A stretch of 56,598 nt of DNA, taken from positions 1-56,598 of the forward strand of contig CAZFYZ010000008.1 in NCBI GenBank assembly GCA_964523735.1, given 5' to 3'. The position numbers were made by a program, and so were the translations under genes. The DNA is from CAZFYZ01 sp964523735. Lineage in GTDB: Bacteria > Armatimonadota > UBA5829. The notes beneath the pieces are model-generated. The model was given only the letters and a program-made list of their open reading frames with translations, was not told the origin of the DNA and did no database searches. Shown in pieces: positions 33,550 to 42,041 of this stretch (the stretch's first letter is position 1; the number at the start of each line of letters is the position of its first letter).

Positions 33550-33756
33550 ATGGATTACTGCTTCGGTGATGAGATCGAGGTCGTGATCGATCGTGACGGG
33601 TTGGGCACGGATGAGGGAATCGGGCATCTGCCCGATGAGACGATGGTTGTGATATTCGGGGCAGGGGGCAAGGTGGGAGAGGCAGTGCACGCCACAATTG
33701 TGGGAGTCGAAAGATCACTGCTCGGCCCATCGGTACTAGCAAACGCGCGAATGTAG
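33550..33756 (+). CDS. Stand-alone TRAM-domain protein
   Basis: 68 residues from ATG 33550, 6 nt after GGGAGG. The sequence GIGHLPDETMVVIFGAGGK (about 23-41), then GEAVHATIVGVERSLLG, matches the TRAM domain at the C-terminus of YacL-type PIN-TRAM proteins, an OB-like RNA-binding fold. No PIN domain is upstream; a terminator closes off the preceding region. Either a genuine small RNA-binding protein or the remnant of a YacL gene; the good SD and clean ends favour the former. Confidence 0.65.
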   Translation: MDYCFGDEIEVVIDRDGLGTDEGIGHLPDETMVVIFGAGGKVGEAVHATIVGVERSLLGPSVLANARM

Positions 33757-33836
33757 CCGGATAACTCTGAGGCCATGCAAGCATGCGACGACGGCTCACA
33801 TGACCCCAGCGTGGTTGTGACTACTGTCTGTCCGGC

Positions 33837-34514
33837 CTAAGGTGTGGCGAAGACCGCGCGAAGCTCCTTTTCCATATCGGCTTTGATCATCGCGATCACG
33901 CTGTCGCCTTCACGCAGTTTGGTGTCGGCGTGCGGCATCAGCGCGTGACCGTCGCGGATCACGGAGATCACCAGGGTGTTGGGAGGAAGATCAAGCTCGC
34001 CGATCCGCTGGCCAAGCACCGGTGATTCGGCGGTGATGTCCGCCTCCACCACTTCGATCTCACCCTTCTTGAGAGCAGCGAGCGGGATGACCTGGCCGGT
34101 CTCGATCTGCTGCTCGATCAGGTTAAATATGACCCTGGTGCTGCTGACAGCCTGGTCGATGCCCAGTTCCAGGAATAGCTCTTCGTTTTTCGGGTCGTTC
34201 ACTCGCGCAATGGTTCTCGGTACTCCGAACTGGCCCTTCGCCATCTGGCAGATAACGAGATTGTCCTCATCGTCCCCTGTGACCGCGACAACGACGTTCG
34301 CCCGGGCCATACCGGCTTCTTTCATGGAGCGGATCTCGCAGCCGTCTGCGTGCACCACAACTTCACCCAGTTCCTCGGCAATGCGTTCGGCTGTCTTACG
34401 GTCCTTCTCCATCATCAGGACTTCGTGACCTTCCTGCAGGAGTGCCTTGGCCAGGTAGTAGCCGACTCTGCCCGCGCCGACGACGATGACATACATGGGA
34501 TTAGCTCTACTCAT
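33837..34514 (-). CDS. trkA: TrkA family potassium uptake regulator (NAD-binding)
   Basis: 225 residues: RCK-N Rossmann domain (IVVGAGRVGYYLAKALLQEGH, split as IVVGAGRVGYYLAK / ALLQEGH, about 9-29) with the acidic MEKD that binds ribose, and an RCK-C domain (about 135-225, ending VIAMIKADMEKELRAVF). ATG 34514 has GAGGAGG 6 nt upstream and overlaps the stop of the preceding gene by 8 nt. It gates a Trk/Ktr-type K+ channel, but no TrkH or KtrB is in the window. Confidence 0.9.
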   Translation of the reverse strand: MSRANPMYVIVVGAGRVGYYLAKALLQEGHEVLMMEKDRKTAERIAEELGEVVVHADGCEIRSMKEAGMARANVVVAVTGDDEDNLVICQMAKGQFGVPRTIARVNDPKNEELFLELGIDQAVSSTRVIFNLIEQQIETGQVIPLAALKKGEIEVVEADITAESPVLGQRIGELDLPPNTLVISVIRDGHALMPHADTKLREGDSVIAMIKADMEKELRAVFATP

Positions 34515-34977
34515 TGCCGTCCTCCTCGGTTGTCGCCGGCATGCCCAGCCGTGCGTACTCCTCGATACCGCTGAATGGCTGTCCGAGGACCTTGTCGCGG
34601 ATCAACCCCGCGCCAACGCAGGTGGTGCAGATGGTGTCGATTCCGAGACCGGCGTAGGCCGATGCCCGTATCGGGTCATATATACGCGCAATGACCTTAG
34701 GTACCCTGAATCTGATCTTGGCAAGCTGAACCGACATGATATTGCGGTTGTCGCCATTGGTGACTGCTATAAACGCGTCCGCGTGGTCAAGATCGGCCTT
34801 ACGCAGAATATCCTCATCGATGCCGTTCCCTGTGACCTTCTTGCCCTGGAAATCGGCTCCCAGGCGGCGGTACGAGTCCGGATTCTGATCGATGATTGTT
34901 ACATCGTGCCCCTCAGCGGCCATGGTGGTCGCGATCGTGGATCCAACCCTACCACAGCCCAGTATAACGACTTTCAC
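34507..34977 (-). CDS. TrkA-N (RCK-N only) protein
   Basis: 156 residues from GTG 34977 (GGAGG 8 nt upstream). It has the Rossmann motif VVILGCGRVGSTIATTMAAEG (as VVILGCGRVGSTI / ATTMAAEG) and D of DQN, then VTGNGIDEDIL, FIAVTNGDNRNIM and ARIYDPIRASAYAGLGID. It ends shortly after the N-domain with no RCK-C domain, unlike its full-length partner, to which it is coupled by an 8-nt overlap. The longer frame upstream to 35202 crosses the promoter and is not coding. Confidence 0.87.
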   Translation of the reverse strand: MKVVILGCGRVGSTIATTMAAEGHDVTIIDQNPDSYRRLGADFQGKKVTGNGIDEDILRKADLDHADAFIAVTNGDNRNIMSVQLAKIRFRVPKVIARIYDPIRASAYAGLGIDTICTTCVGAGLIRDKVLGQPFSGIEEYARLGMPATTEEDGNE

Positions 34978-35059
34978 TTGTCTAGCCTCCACAGCGTCGT
35001 GCTGCACATCTACCCAGGAGGAGGACAAACCAATGCCAGTCTCCCAGGCACAAGAGCTA

Positions 35060-35088
35060 AGTTTACTCCGGCAGATATGGCATGTCAA
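35060..35088 (-). promoter_or_regulatory. promoter for the two trkA-type genes
   Basis: On the minus strand TTGACA (35083-35088), 17 bp, TAAACT (35060-35065). The -35 is perfect and the -10 matches 4 of 6. The leader is about 75 nt. Confidence 0.55.
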
Positions 35089-35208
35089 TAGACGCACACG
35101 GGGCGTGCGCGCAAAGTCCGGTAATCCGCACAGTCTGCCAGACTTACTGGGAATGGCACAACTAACAGGACAGCAATCCGCATTCCACGGACGGGGGGAC
35201 ACAAGAAT

Positions 35209-36816
35209 ATGTCAGCAAGGCGCCTTTCGGTGTGCGCCGCATTCGCGCTTGTGTGTGTAAGCATTGCGAGCTCGGGTTGGGGCGCATACGTGAGGGACTT
35301 CACCAAACCCAATGACTTCAACTGCGGTAGTCTTCAGCGTGTAATCTGTTCCACTGATCTCGGCGGTCTGGCACTGCCGGAGGTGACTGCCTGTGTGCCA
35401 TTCCTCTGGGTTCCGAGCCCAAGCCACAACGTCGTCTCCAAGATCGACGCTCGTACTGGCCAGGAACTCGCTCGCTACCGGATGGGCAAGCCTGAGGATC
35501 AGTGGCAGCCCTGCGGTATGGCGACCGACTTCGCCGGCAACGCTTGGGTAGCCTGCACGAATCCAGGTCGCATGGGCAGACTAATACGCATTCGCGCGTC
35601 CAGCGAGGCCGGGTTCACCGGCCCGGAGGTCACCCAGACAAGCAAGGATATCGACAAGGACGGTCGGATCTCAGGTACGGAGGTCCTTGATTGGGGGACA
35701 GACGGATGCGTGGGCCCGGTCGTTGAACTCGGTATGGGCTCAGCGCCATCGTGCGTTGTTCTCGACGACGCCGGCAGGCTTTGGGTCGCATTGGCGGGTG
35801 AATCAGCACTTGTCCAGATAGACGTTGTTTCTGCCAAGGCAGTCGGCCGTATAGCCCTGCCCTGCAAGCCGTCAATGATGGCCTCAGATGGAGCAAGCTC
35901 GATCTGGGTGGTCAGCCAGGAAGACCGATCGATGTGCCGCGTCAACACGAGCACGCGCAGGGTTACTGGCTCCTGCACCCTCGGCGAGTGCTATCCCTCG
36001 GGCATTTGCATCGATTACTATGGCAAGATATGGATTAGCGATGAGTACGGCGGGCTGACCGGTTACCAGACCAAGTCAGGTGTGTGGAGCAAGCACTTGG
36101 CCGAAGACGGTGCAGGCTACGCAGGCATCGCAGTCGACCACAACGGCGACATCTGGGCTTCGTGTCCTCAAAAGCGTGAGATCGCGCACGTCTCAGGCCA
36201 GGATGGCAGGATCATTGTGACGCTACCCGCCAGTGATTCGGTAGGTCCTGTGTCGGTGGATGGTGATGGTCTAGTCTGGGTACTGAGCCGCGACAGCAAC
36301 TCCGCAGTTCGGATCGATCCCCGCGAGAACAAGTTCATGGCAGCGGCATTGACGTGCTCGCAGCCTTCCAGCAGCACGCCCTTTACTGGCGCGATCATGG
36401 GCAAAGGTATCTGCGGCGAAGGCTGGTGGAAGGTCGTTCTCGACAGCGGTGTGGCTGGCTCGGAATGGCAGCGCATCGACTGGGAGGCAAGCAGCAACGG
36501 CGGAAACGTGCGTCTGGATGTGAGAACAGCCGAGTCACCGGATGCGCTCGAATCCGTCCCACTTCAGAGGCTGGATCGTGAGAAGGTTCTGCCCATCCTG
36601 CCCGGGCGTTATCTTGAGATCAGGACCGTCCTACTGAGCAACTATCGCACTAGCCCGGTGTTGACGGAACTGCACGTGGAGGCAGCCGACCCCCAGACCG
36701 ACGATCCATCATCGAGTGATACAACTGCCAAGGCGCCAACGCAATCCGATCCAAGTTCTACGGAGAAACAGGCAGAGGAGACTCCCGTAAGGGTAGCTGA
36801 GGCCGGGAGGGGTTAG
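35209..36816 (+). CDS. Secreted beta-propeller protein (Vgb/NHL-like)
   Basis: 535 residues from ATG 35209. The signal peptide ends near residue 25 (SSGWGA). The body (about 55-395) is made of repeats with the blade pattern G-x-x-x-D-x-x-G-x-x-W-V/A, for example GMATDFAGNAWVAC, VVLDDAGRLWVAL, ICIDYYGKIWISD, IAVDHNGDIWAS and VSVDGDGLVWVLS, like virginiamycin B lyase or NHL propellers. DKDGRISGTEVLDWG resembles an EF-hand-like calcium loop. The tail (about 490-535) is low-complexity Ser/Thr/Pro/Glu. Probably a binding or carbohydrate-associated extracellular protein; the ligand is unknown. Confidence 0.75.
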   Translation: MSARRLSVCAAFALVCVSIASSGWGAYVRDFTKPNDFNCGSLQRVICSTDLGGLALPEVTACVPFLWVPSPSHNVVSKIDARTGQELARYRMGKPEDQWQPCGMATDFAGNAWVACTNPGRMGRLIRIRASSEAGFTGPEVTQTSKDIDKDGRISGTEVLDWGTDGCVGPVVELGMGSAPSCVVLDDAGRLWVALAGESALVQIDVVSAKAVGRIALPCKPSMMASDGASSIWVVSQEDRSMCRVNTSTRRVTGSCTLGECYPSGICIDYYGKIWISDEYGGLTGYQTKSGVWSKHLAEDGAGYAGIAVDHNGDIWASCPQKREIAHVSGQDGRIIVTLPASDSVGPVSVDGDGLVWVLSRDSNSAVRIDPRENKFMAAALTCSQPSSSTPFTGAIMGKGICGEGWWKVVLDSGVAGSEWQRIDWEASSNGGNVRLDVRTAESPDALESVPLQRLDREKVLPILPGRYLEIRTVLLSNYRTSPVLTELHVEAADPQTDDPSSSDTTAKAPTQSDPSSTEKQAEETPVRVAEAGRG

Positions 36817-36886
36817 ACCGCCCGCCGCGCCTGTGGGAGGATTCAGAGGAGGGGCCGTCTAAATATCCACCTGAGGTGGTGAGTTC

Positions 36887-37795
36887 TTGAGCAACGCGGA
36901 ACAGGCCTCCGAGAAGCACCCGCTGGCCGCGGGCGACCTGATTGCGGCGCTGGTTGTCGTCGCTCTGGGTGCCTCGACGTTCGAGCTGGTGCTGAGGCTG
37001 CAGCTCTTCGGCGGCAACTTGTATGCTGGCGCATCTGCGTTCGTGTTTCCTGTGCCTGTCGCGTGTGGACTGGCGTGCGGGCTCATCGCTCCACGCCGAT
37101 CCGTGATATGGGGAGCGCTGTGGGCGTGCATCCTTGCGGGCATCGTCTTTGCCATTCTCTCCTCAAGCATCAACGGGCTGCTCCCGGCCAGGTCGCCGTG
37201 GCGTCTTCCGGTGGGGCTAGTAGGCATAGCTATTGCTGTGCTGAGCGCGGTCGGGGGGAAGCGCGGCGTCGATAGGGGCCAGGTGCGCAAGGTTACGCTG
37301 GTCTTCTTCCTACTGTGTTGTCTGACCCTTGCAGCTGGCTACCTGGTAGCTCGCAGCGAGTTGAGGGTCTACAGGAGCCGGGTGCTGCCGCGTATCATAG
37401 TGGAGCTCGACGCCACCTATATGGATGTACCACGCGGGTCTGCGTGGGAATGTCGGGCTCGGCGCGATCTGGGCTGCTATCAGCTGGAGTCTGCAATAGA
37501 TGATCAGAGGATTGTGGTCTTTGCTGACCGGGAAGCGCCGTTGATCCTGGGCGTTGATTTCCTGCGCAAGGGACCGCCGCCAGCGCAGTGGGATTGCGCA
37601 TCGACTCAGGCATATCTGAGCGAACTTGGATTCAGAGCCCCCATCGTGAAAAGTGTCCTGCAGCGACGCGGAGAGCGGGGGGCCTGGTTCGGCGGTATCG
37701 ACTTTACCCGCATCGTCCTCACCCAGAACGGAACGGTTACCCTCAAACCGTATCCCCCATTTGAGTCACGCAGCGTCGGGTCCTATCGGCATTAG
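36887..37795 (+). CDS. Membrane protein with C-terminal extracytoplasmic domain, unknown
   Basis: 302 residues from TTG 36887 (GAGGTGGTGAG upstream; no ATG nearby fits). About five helices lie between residues 17 and 155, followed by a soluble domain of about 145 residues with four cysteines (WECRARRDLGCYQLE; WDCAST). No family recognised. It starts 70 nt after the beta-propeller gene and may be co-transcribed. Confidence 0.7.
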   Translation: MSNAEQASEKHPLAAGDLIAALVVVALGASTFELVLRLQLFGGNLYAGASAFVFPVPVACGLACGLIAPRRSVIWGALWACILAGIVFAILSSSINGLLPARSPWRLPVGLVGIAIAVLSAVGGKRGVDRGQVRKVTLVFFLLCCLTLAAGYLVARSELRVYRSRVLPRIIVELDATYMDVPRGSAWECRARRDLGCYQLESAIDDQRIVVFADREAPLILGVDFLRKGPPPAQWDCASTQAYLSELGFRAPIVKSVLQRRGERGAWFGGIDFTRIVLTQNGTVTLKPYPPFESRSVGSYRH

Positions 37796-37833
37796 GGAAC
37801 CGTGCGGGCTTGTTACCCGTATGGCTTAGCGTG

Positions 37834-38715
37834 ATGAGAAGAAGAGTGTCTAAACCTCGCTCGCGCCGTCTTCGGCGTGTCTTCATAGTGCTGCTCCTTG
37901 TGTGTGCTGTGGCGTTTGTGTTGCTGCACTACAATCAGGACGTGGAGCTTACGGCGTATGACGTGGGCGTCCCCGGCCTTCCGCCTGAGCTTGATGGCTT
38001 GCGGGTGGTCCAACTGAGCGATATACACCGGAGCATTATGGTGCCGGATAGTCTCATAGAGCAGGCCGTAGGTAAGGCCAACTCCACTCACGCCGATATC
38101 GCTCTGTTGACCGGTGACCTAGTCAGCAGAGGACGGCATAACGCGGAGCCGTGTGCGAAGATGCTCTCGAAGTTGGACACCCGATTGGGGATCTACGCAG
38201 TATTAGGCAACCACGATCAGTGGACCAATGCCAAAGCGGTGACTACTGCGCTGAGCAGCCGTGGAATTGAGGTCTTGCGCAACAAGCACTGCGAGCCAGC
38301 CAAAGGACTCTATCTCGTGGGAACCGACTTTGTGGGGGTCAGTGGGCTCAAGCCAGGTCATCCATACGTGCGCAAGGCATTCAAGCGCGTCCCTGAGGAT
38401 GTCTGCTATTTGATGGTTAGCCATACGCCTCGTGCAGTGATCTGCTTCAAAGGGAAGCGAGGCTTATTGATTACCGGCCATACTCACGGCGGGCAGGTGC
38501 AGATCCCTCATATCAGACGGAACAGACTGCCCGGTCTCATGGGATGGAAGTACATTCAGGGATGGTATCGCGAGGGGGACATCCTGATGTATGTGAACCG
38601 AGGGGTGGGGATGGTCAACCCAGCCGTTCGTTTCAGGTGTCCTCCAGAGGTGACGCTCTACGTTCTGCACCCGGAAGGCGGGCCCAAGGCGACCTGGAGC
38701 CGCCGGTCGCGTTGA
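37834..38715 (+). CDS. Membrane-anchored metallophosphoesterase (YkuE-like)
   Basis: 293 residues from ATG 37834, although no clear SD marks it; TTG 37810 is an alternative. A basic start and one membrane helix (RVFIVLLLVCAVAFVLLHY) are followed by a calcineurin-like domain with all metal motifs: VVQLSDIH, LLTGDLVSRG, AVLGNHDQW, MVSHTP and ITGHTHGGQVQIP. The family acts on phospholipid-linked or nucleotide substrates outside the membrane. The promoter of purA overlaps its stop codon. Confidence 0.85.
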   Translation: MRRRVSKPRSRRLRRVFIVLLLVCAVAFVLLHYNQDVELTAYDVGVPGLPPELDGLRVVQLSDIHRSIMVPDSLIEQAVGKANSTHADIALLTGDLVSRGRHNAEPCAKMLSKLDTRLGIYAVLGNHDQWTNAKAVTTALSSRGIEVLRNKHCEPAKGLYLVGTDFVGVSGLKPGHPYVRKAFKRVPEDVCYLMVSHTPRAVICFKGKRGLLITGHTHGGQVQIPHIRRNRLPGLMGWKYIQGWYREGDILMYVNRGVGMVNPAVRFRCPPEVTLYVLHPEGGPKATWSRRSR

Positions 38716-38740
38716 CACAGGGGCCTGGTTCTGGTACATT
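38712..38740 (+). promoter_or_regulatory. promoter for purA
   Basis: TTGACA (38712-38717), 17 bp, TACATT (38735-38740). The -35 is perfect and overlaps the preceding stop codon. The leader to ATG 38803 is about 55 nt. Confidence 0.65.
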
Positions 38741-38802
38741 GATGGGGTTGTGTGGGGTCCCTGGGGCCCAGGAATTCGTACGTACGGACTCGGGAGGGGT
38801 TC

Positions 38803-40095
38803 ATGTCAAATGTGGTAGTTGTCGGTCTGTTGTGGGGCGACGAGGCCAAGGGCAAAATCGTTGATTACCTTGGTCAGGGGGCCGACTATGTAGTGCGATA
38901 CAACGGCGGAAACAACGCTGGACATACGGTGGTTGTGGGCGATGAGGTCTACAAGTTCCACCTGGTGCCGGTAGGCATCCTGAACGAGCAGGCGACCCCT
39001 GTGATTGCCGATGGCGTCGTCCTGGACCCCGCGGTGTTCCTTGGAGAACTGGAGAACCTCGAGAAGCGCGGCATCTCCACGAGCAAGATCAAGCTCAGCA
39101 GTAATGCCCAGGTTATCATGCCCTACCACAGGCTTTTGGACAGCCTCGAGGAGCAGTTCAAGGGTTCCAACAAGATAGGCACTACCGGCAGAGGTATCGG
39201 CCCCTGCTACGCCGACAAGATGTCCCGCACCGGCATTCGAGTTGCCGATCTGATCGATCCCGCCCGCTTCCGCCAGCGCCTGTCTGATGCGCTGAAGTGC
39301 AAGAACGCGCTGATCACCAAGGTCTACGGCGGCGAGGCGGTCGATGAGGCGGCGATCTACGCCGAGTACTCCGCTTACGGGAAGAAGCTCGCCCCGTTCG
39401 TATGCGACACGACCGCGATACTCGCAGAAGCATCAAACGAGTGCGCCAACATAGTCTTCGAGGGCGCGCACGCGTCTCTACTCGATATCGATCACGGCAC
39501 TTATCCCTTTGTGACCAGCTCTCACTGTGTGGCCGGCGGCGCCTGCATCGGAACGGGTGTTGGCCCGACGGCGATCGACCGCGTGATAGGCGTCTGTAAA
39601 TCCTACGCGACAAGGGTGGGGGCGGGGCCGTTCCCGACTGAACTCGACGACGCGACTGGTGAGAAAATCCGCGAACGCGGACATGAATACGGCACTACCA
39701 CAGGCCGCCCGCGCAGGTGTGGGTGGTTCGACGCTGTCGCGATCAAGTACACCGCGAGGATCAACGGGCTTTCGGCAATCGCGCTGACGCTGCTGGATGT
39801 CTTGTCCACCTTCGACACGGTAAAGATCTGCACCGGCTACGTGATCGACGGCAAGGAGACGCGTGACTTCCCGACCGACGTTGATCTCCTCGCCAAAGTG
39901 CAGCCCATCTTTGAGGAAATGCCTGGCTGGCAGGACGACATCACCCAGGTCACGTGTTTCAACGACCTCCCCATCGCGGCTCGCAACTACGTCGCCCGAA
40001 TCGCCGACCTTGTCGAGACTCCCGTCTGCATGCTGGGCGTCGGTCCCAGGCGCGACCAGTCTATCATCATCGATCCGGAGATGATGGAGGCGTGA
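38803..40095 (+). CDS. purA: Adenylosuccinate synthetase
   Basis: 430 residues from ATG 38803 with GGGAGGGG upstream. It joins IMP and aspartate using GTP, toward AMP. The catalytic Asp and His are kept (WGDEAKGK at about 11-18; NNAGHT), as are KIGTTGRGIGPCYADK and the C-terminal IRERGHEYGTTTGRPRRCGW region. The usual N-terminal GxQWGDEGKGK reads GLLWGDEAKGK, with Leu for Gln and Ala for Gly. A terminator follows closely. Confidence 0.94.
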   Translation: MSNVVVVGLLWGDEAKGKIVDYLGQGADYVVRYNGGNNAGHTVVVGDEVYKFHLVPVGILNEQATPVIADGVVLDPAVFLGELENLEKRGISTSKIKLSSNAQVIMPYHRLLDSLEEQFKGSNKIGTTGRGIGPCYADKMSRTGIRVADLIDPARFRQRLSDALKCKNALITKVYGGEAVDEAAIYAEYSAYGKKLAPFVCDTTAILAEASNECANIVFEGAHASLLDIDHGTYPFVTSSHCVAGGACIGTGVGPTAIDRVIGVCKSYATRVGAGPFPTELDDATGEKIRERGHEYGTTTGRPRRCGWFDAVAIKYTARINGLSAIALTLLDVLSTFDTVKICTGYVIDGKETRDFPTDVDLLAKVQPIFEEMPGWQDDITQVTCFNDLPIAARNYVARIADLVETPVCMLGVGPRRDQSIIIDPEMMEA

Positions 40096-40100
40096 GGCCG

Positions 40101-40130
40101 AGAGTGGAGAGTGGAAAGTGGAAAGTGGAG
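40101..40130. repeat. short GAGTGGA/AAGTGGA tandem stretch
   Basis: Four degenerate 7-8 nt units (GAGTGGA, GAGTGGAA, AGTGGAA, AGTGGAG) lie between the purA stop and its terminator. Confidence 0.5.
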
Positions 40131-40167
40131 AGCCCGGAGCCTGCGCGGTTTCCGGGCTCTTTGTTTG
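40129..40167 (+). terminator. rho-independent terminator after purA
   Basis: AGAGCCCGGA (40129-40138) pairs with TCCGGGCTCT (40151-40160), loop 12 nt, followed by TTGTTT. Confidence 0.8.
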
Positions 40168-40233
40168 AGCGGCCGAACTTCCGCCGCTGTGCTGGTGTCT
40201 ATTAGGTGAGATCGACTGAGTTGGAGGTGCGAG

Positions 40234-41088
40234 ATGAAGAGACAGCAGATAGCGGGAAGCACGGTTGTGAATGTGGTTGTGATCCTTGTTGTTCTGGTCG
40301 TTGTGGCGGCGGTTCTGTTTCCGCTGTTCGCCAGGCATCGACATATCACTGTCGCGTCTCCTTGCCAGTCTAACCTCAAGCAGATCGGCTCTGCCATCAA
40401 GATGTACCTAGTGGACTGGCAGGACCATTACCCGACGAATAGGCCTTACGTGGCCGGGCGCAAGCTTGGCCCGATCGCTGAGTCGGTTAGGGTGACGCTG
40501 CAGGACACTGGCGAGGAGCCCCGCTATGACAATAGGCTTCTGTACGGCGCCGACTGGGTTGACGGGCTCTATCCTTACTACGACCACCATCCCATCCCCC
40601 CGCCCGCGCGGTTCCCAAGCGCCTTGCGTTGCCCTGTCGCCTCCCTTCGGCGTCATTCGCGGAGTATGAAGGCAGCCGCAGCCACATACGCCCTGAACCG
40701 GAACCTCGTGGAGAAGCCAGAACGGATCGTCAGGCATCCCGCCAATCTTCTGCTTGTCCGCGAGATGGACCGGCTTGTGTATGCTGAACTGCGGCCGATG
40801 AACGACTCGACCTGGACGTCGCGCCACCCTCCGATCTCGCCATTCCTCACAGACTTCGATCGTTGGATTGGCAAGACAGACCCGAACCTGCACGCGAAGG
40901 GCTCGAATATGCTTCTTGCCGACGGCCACGTGAAGTACTATGAGATCAGCTACTATCCATCCCAGAAGGACATCACCAAAGCCAAGTGCTGGAACCCGGA
41001 GACCAAGCAGTGGTTCAACTTCTATTGGGCGAAGCCAAAGACTCATGAGCAGCGGACGAAGAACATGAGCATCGCCATCACCCCCTGA
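40234..41088 (+). CDS. Pseudopilin-like protein with C-terminal DG motif (DUF1559-like)
   Basis: 284 residues. A short basic leader ending in GS is followed by a hydrophobic helix (TVVNVVVILVVLVVVAAVLFPLFA, split as TVVNVVVILVVLVVV / AAVLFPLFA), then CQSNLKQIGSAIKMYLVDW, the usual continuation of type II secretion-like pseudopilins of the H-X9-DG class. The motif LHAKGSNMLLADGHVKYYE lies near residue 230. The canonical Glu at position +5 of the helix is absent. The two genes that follow are related. Confidence 0.75.
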   Translation: MKRQQIAGSTVVNVVVILVVLVVVAAVLFPLFARHRHITVASPCQSNLKQIGSAIKMYLVDWQDHYPTNRPYVAGRKLGPIAESVRVTLQDTGEEPRYDNRLLYGADWVDGLYPYYDHHPIPPPARFPSALRCPVASLRRHSRSMKAAAATYALNRNLVEKPERIVRHPANLLLVREMDRLVYAELRPMNDSTWTSRHPPISPFLTDFDRWIGKTDPNLHAKGSNMLLADGHVKYYEISYYPSQKDITKAKCWNPETKQWFNFYWAKPKTHEQRTKNMSIAITP

Positions 41089-41136
41089 GCCGGAACAAAC
41101 GAGCCGGTTCGTCTGTCATGCAAGCAGACTGTGTCG

Positions 41137-41148
41137 AAAGGAGGTGAT
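41137..41148 (+). promoter_or_regulatory. fully extended Shine-Dalgarno site
   Basis: AAAGGAGGTGAT lies 5 nt before ATG 41154. It is complementary to the whole usual 3' tail of 16S rRNA (ATCACCTCCTTT), far more than other genes here. It suggests very strong translation initiation. Confidence 0.7.
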
Positions 41149-41153
41149 AGCAG

Positions 41154-41951
41154 ATGAACCAGTCATACAAAACGCACGGCAACTCCGGCGGTCAGGTAGT
41201 CAACGTAATCATCATCCTCTTCGTGATCGCCGTCGTTGCCGCAGTAATGTACCCGGTCCTCACGCCGCGGCGCGAGGGGACTCCAGTCTCGCCTTGCCAG
41301 CGCAACCTCAAGGAATGCGCCATCGCCCTGAATACCTACTGGATGGACTACGGCAACACGTTGCCTTCCTCGGCCATCGTGAACCACTCCAAGGAGTGGA
41401 ACGCGAGGGACTTCCATCGGTTCGCGAGGGGTACGTGCGCGCGGCCCTCGCCGGTCAGACCGCGAAGCTGGGCCCAAGTCCTCTACAACTACATGAAGAA
41501 CAAGGATATTGAGTGCTACAAGGATCATGAGCTCGGCAAGCGGCCCCGCGGTCCGTCTTCCTACTACTGGAAGGCCGCCATCGACAAAGCCTGGTACGGT
41601 GTTGGATGCTCCAGGCCGTGCCGCAAGGAGGACGACTTCGGCTACATGGCCGATCAGGTCGTGTTGTACGAACGCGCCGGGTACCATGAAGGGTACGAGG
41701 CAGACCGCCGCCAGACAGACCCCCGTGGGCTCCGTGATGGTCTGATGATCAACATGGCGTTCTTGGACACCCACGTACGATGCGGCTATCTGGTCAACAG
41801 CAGCAAGAAGCTCGTCACCGACCCCGCAGCACCCGGAGAGCCGAGGTACTTCAACTACGACAACGAAGCGCCAGAGGGCGAGGCGGAGCTGCCGCCAGGG
41901 ATTCAGGCGACGTATGTTGACCCGAACCGGTATTCGGACAAGCTGCCGTAG
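41154..41951 (+). CDS. Pseudopilin-like protein, tandem paralogue A
   Basis: 265 residues. GGQVVNVIIILFVIAVVAAVMYPVL forms the N-terminal helix (split GGQVVNVIIILFV / IAVVAAVMYPVL), followed by CQRNLKECAIALNTYWMDYG. The centre has paired cysteines and SSYYWKAAIDKAWYGVGC. The C-terminus, DPAAPGEPRYFNYDN and ATYVDPNRYSDKLP, is nearly identical in the next gene. AFLDTHVR replaces the ADGHV of the gene before. It starts after an exceptionally strong SD. Confidence 0.7.
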   Translation: MNQSYKTHGNSGGQVVNVIIILFVIAVVAAVMYPVLTPRREGTPVSPCQRNLKECAIALNTYWMDYGNTLPSSAIVNHSKEWNARDFHRFARGTCARPSPVRPRSWAQVLYNYMKNKDIECYKDHELGKRPRGPSSYYWKAAIDKAWYGVGCSRPCRKEDDFGYMADQVVLYERAGYHEGYEADRRQTDPRGLRDGLMINMAFLDTHVRCGYLVNSSKKLVTDPAAPGEPRYFNYDNEAPEGEAELPPGIQATYVDPNRYSDKLP

Positions 41952-41969
41952 ACCCAGACAAGAACAAGA

Positions 41970-42002
41970 GGAGCAGCGGCGCCTACACACTGCCGCTGCT
42001 CC
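41970..42002 (+). terminator. hairpin after pseudopilin paralogue A
   Basis: GGAGCAGCGGC (41970-41980) pairs perfectly with GCCGCTGCTCC (41992-42002). There is no T-run, so it may stabilise the 3' end or partly terminate. A smaller hairpin, AGCCGG/CCGGCT, follows at 42011-42027. Confidence 0.5.
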
Positions 42003-42041
42003 ATCTCATAAGCCGGTGCCTCCGGCTGGATAGGGTGCATT

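Noticed and set aside
35033..35260. Plus-strand 75-codon frame with AGGAGGAGG upstream of ATG 35033
   Set aside because: It runs through the minus-strand trkA promoter and into the signal peptide of the beta-propeller gene, with composition unlike its neighbours; the SD-like string is probably chance.
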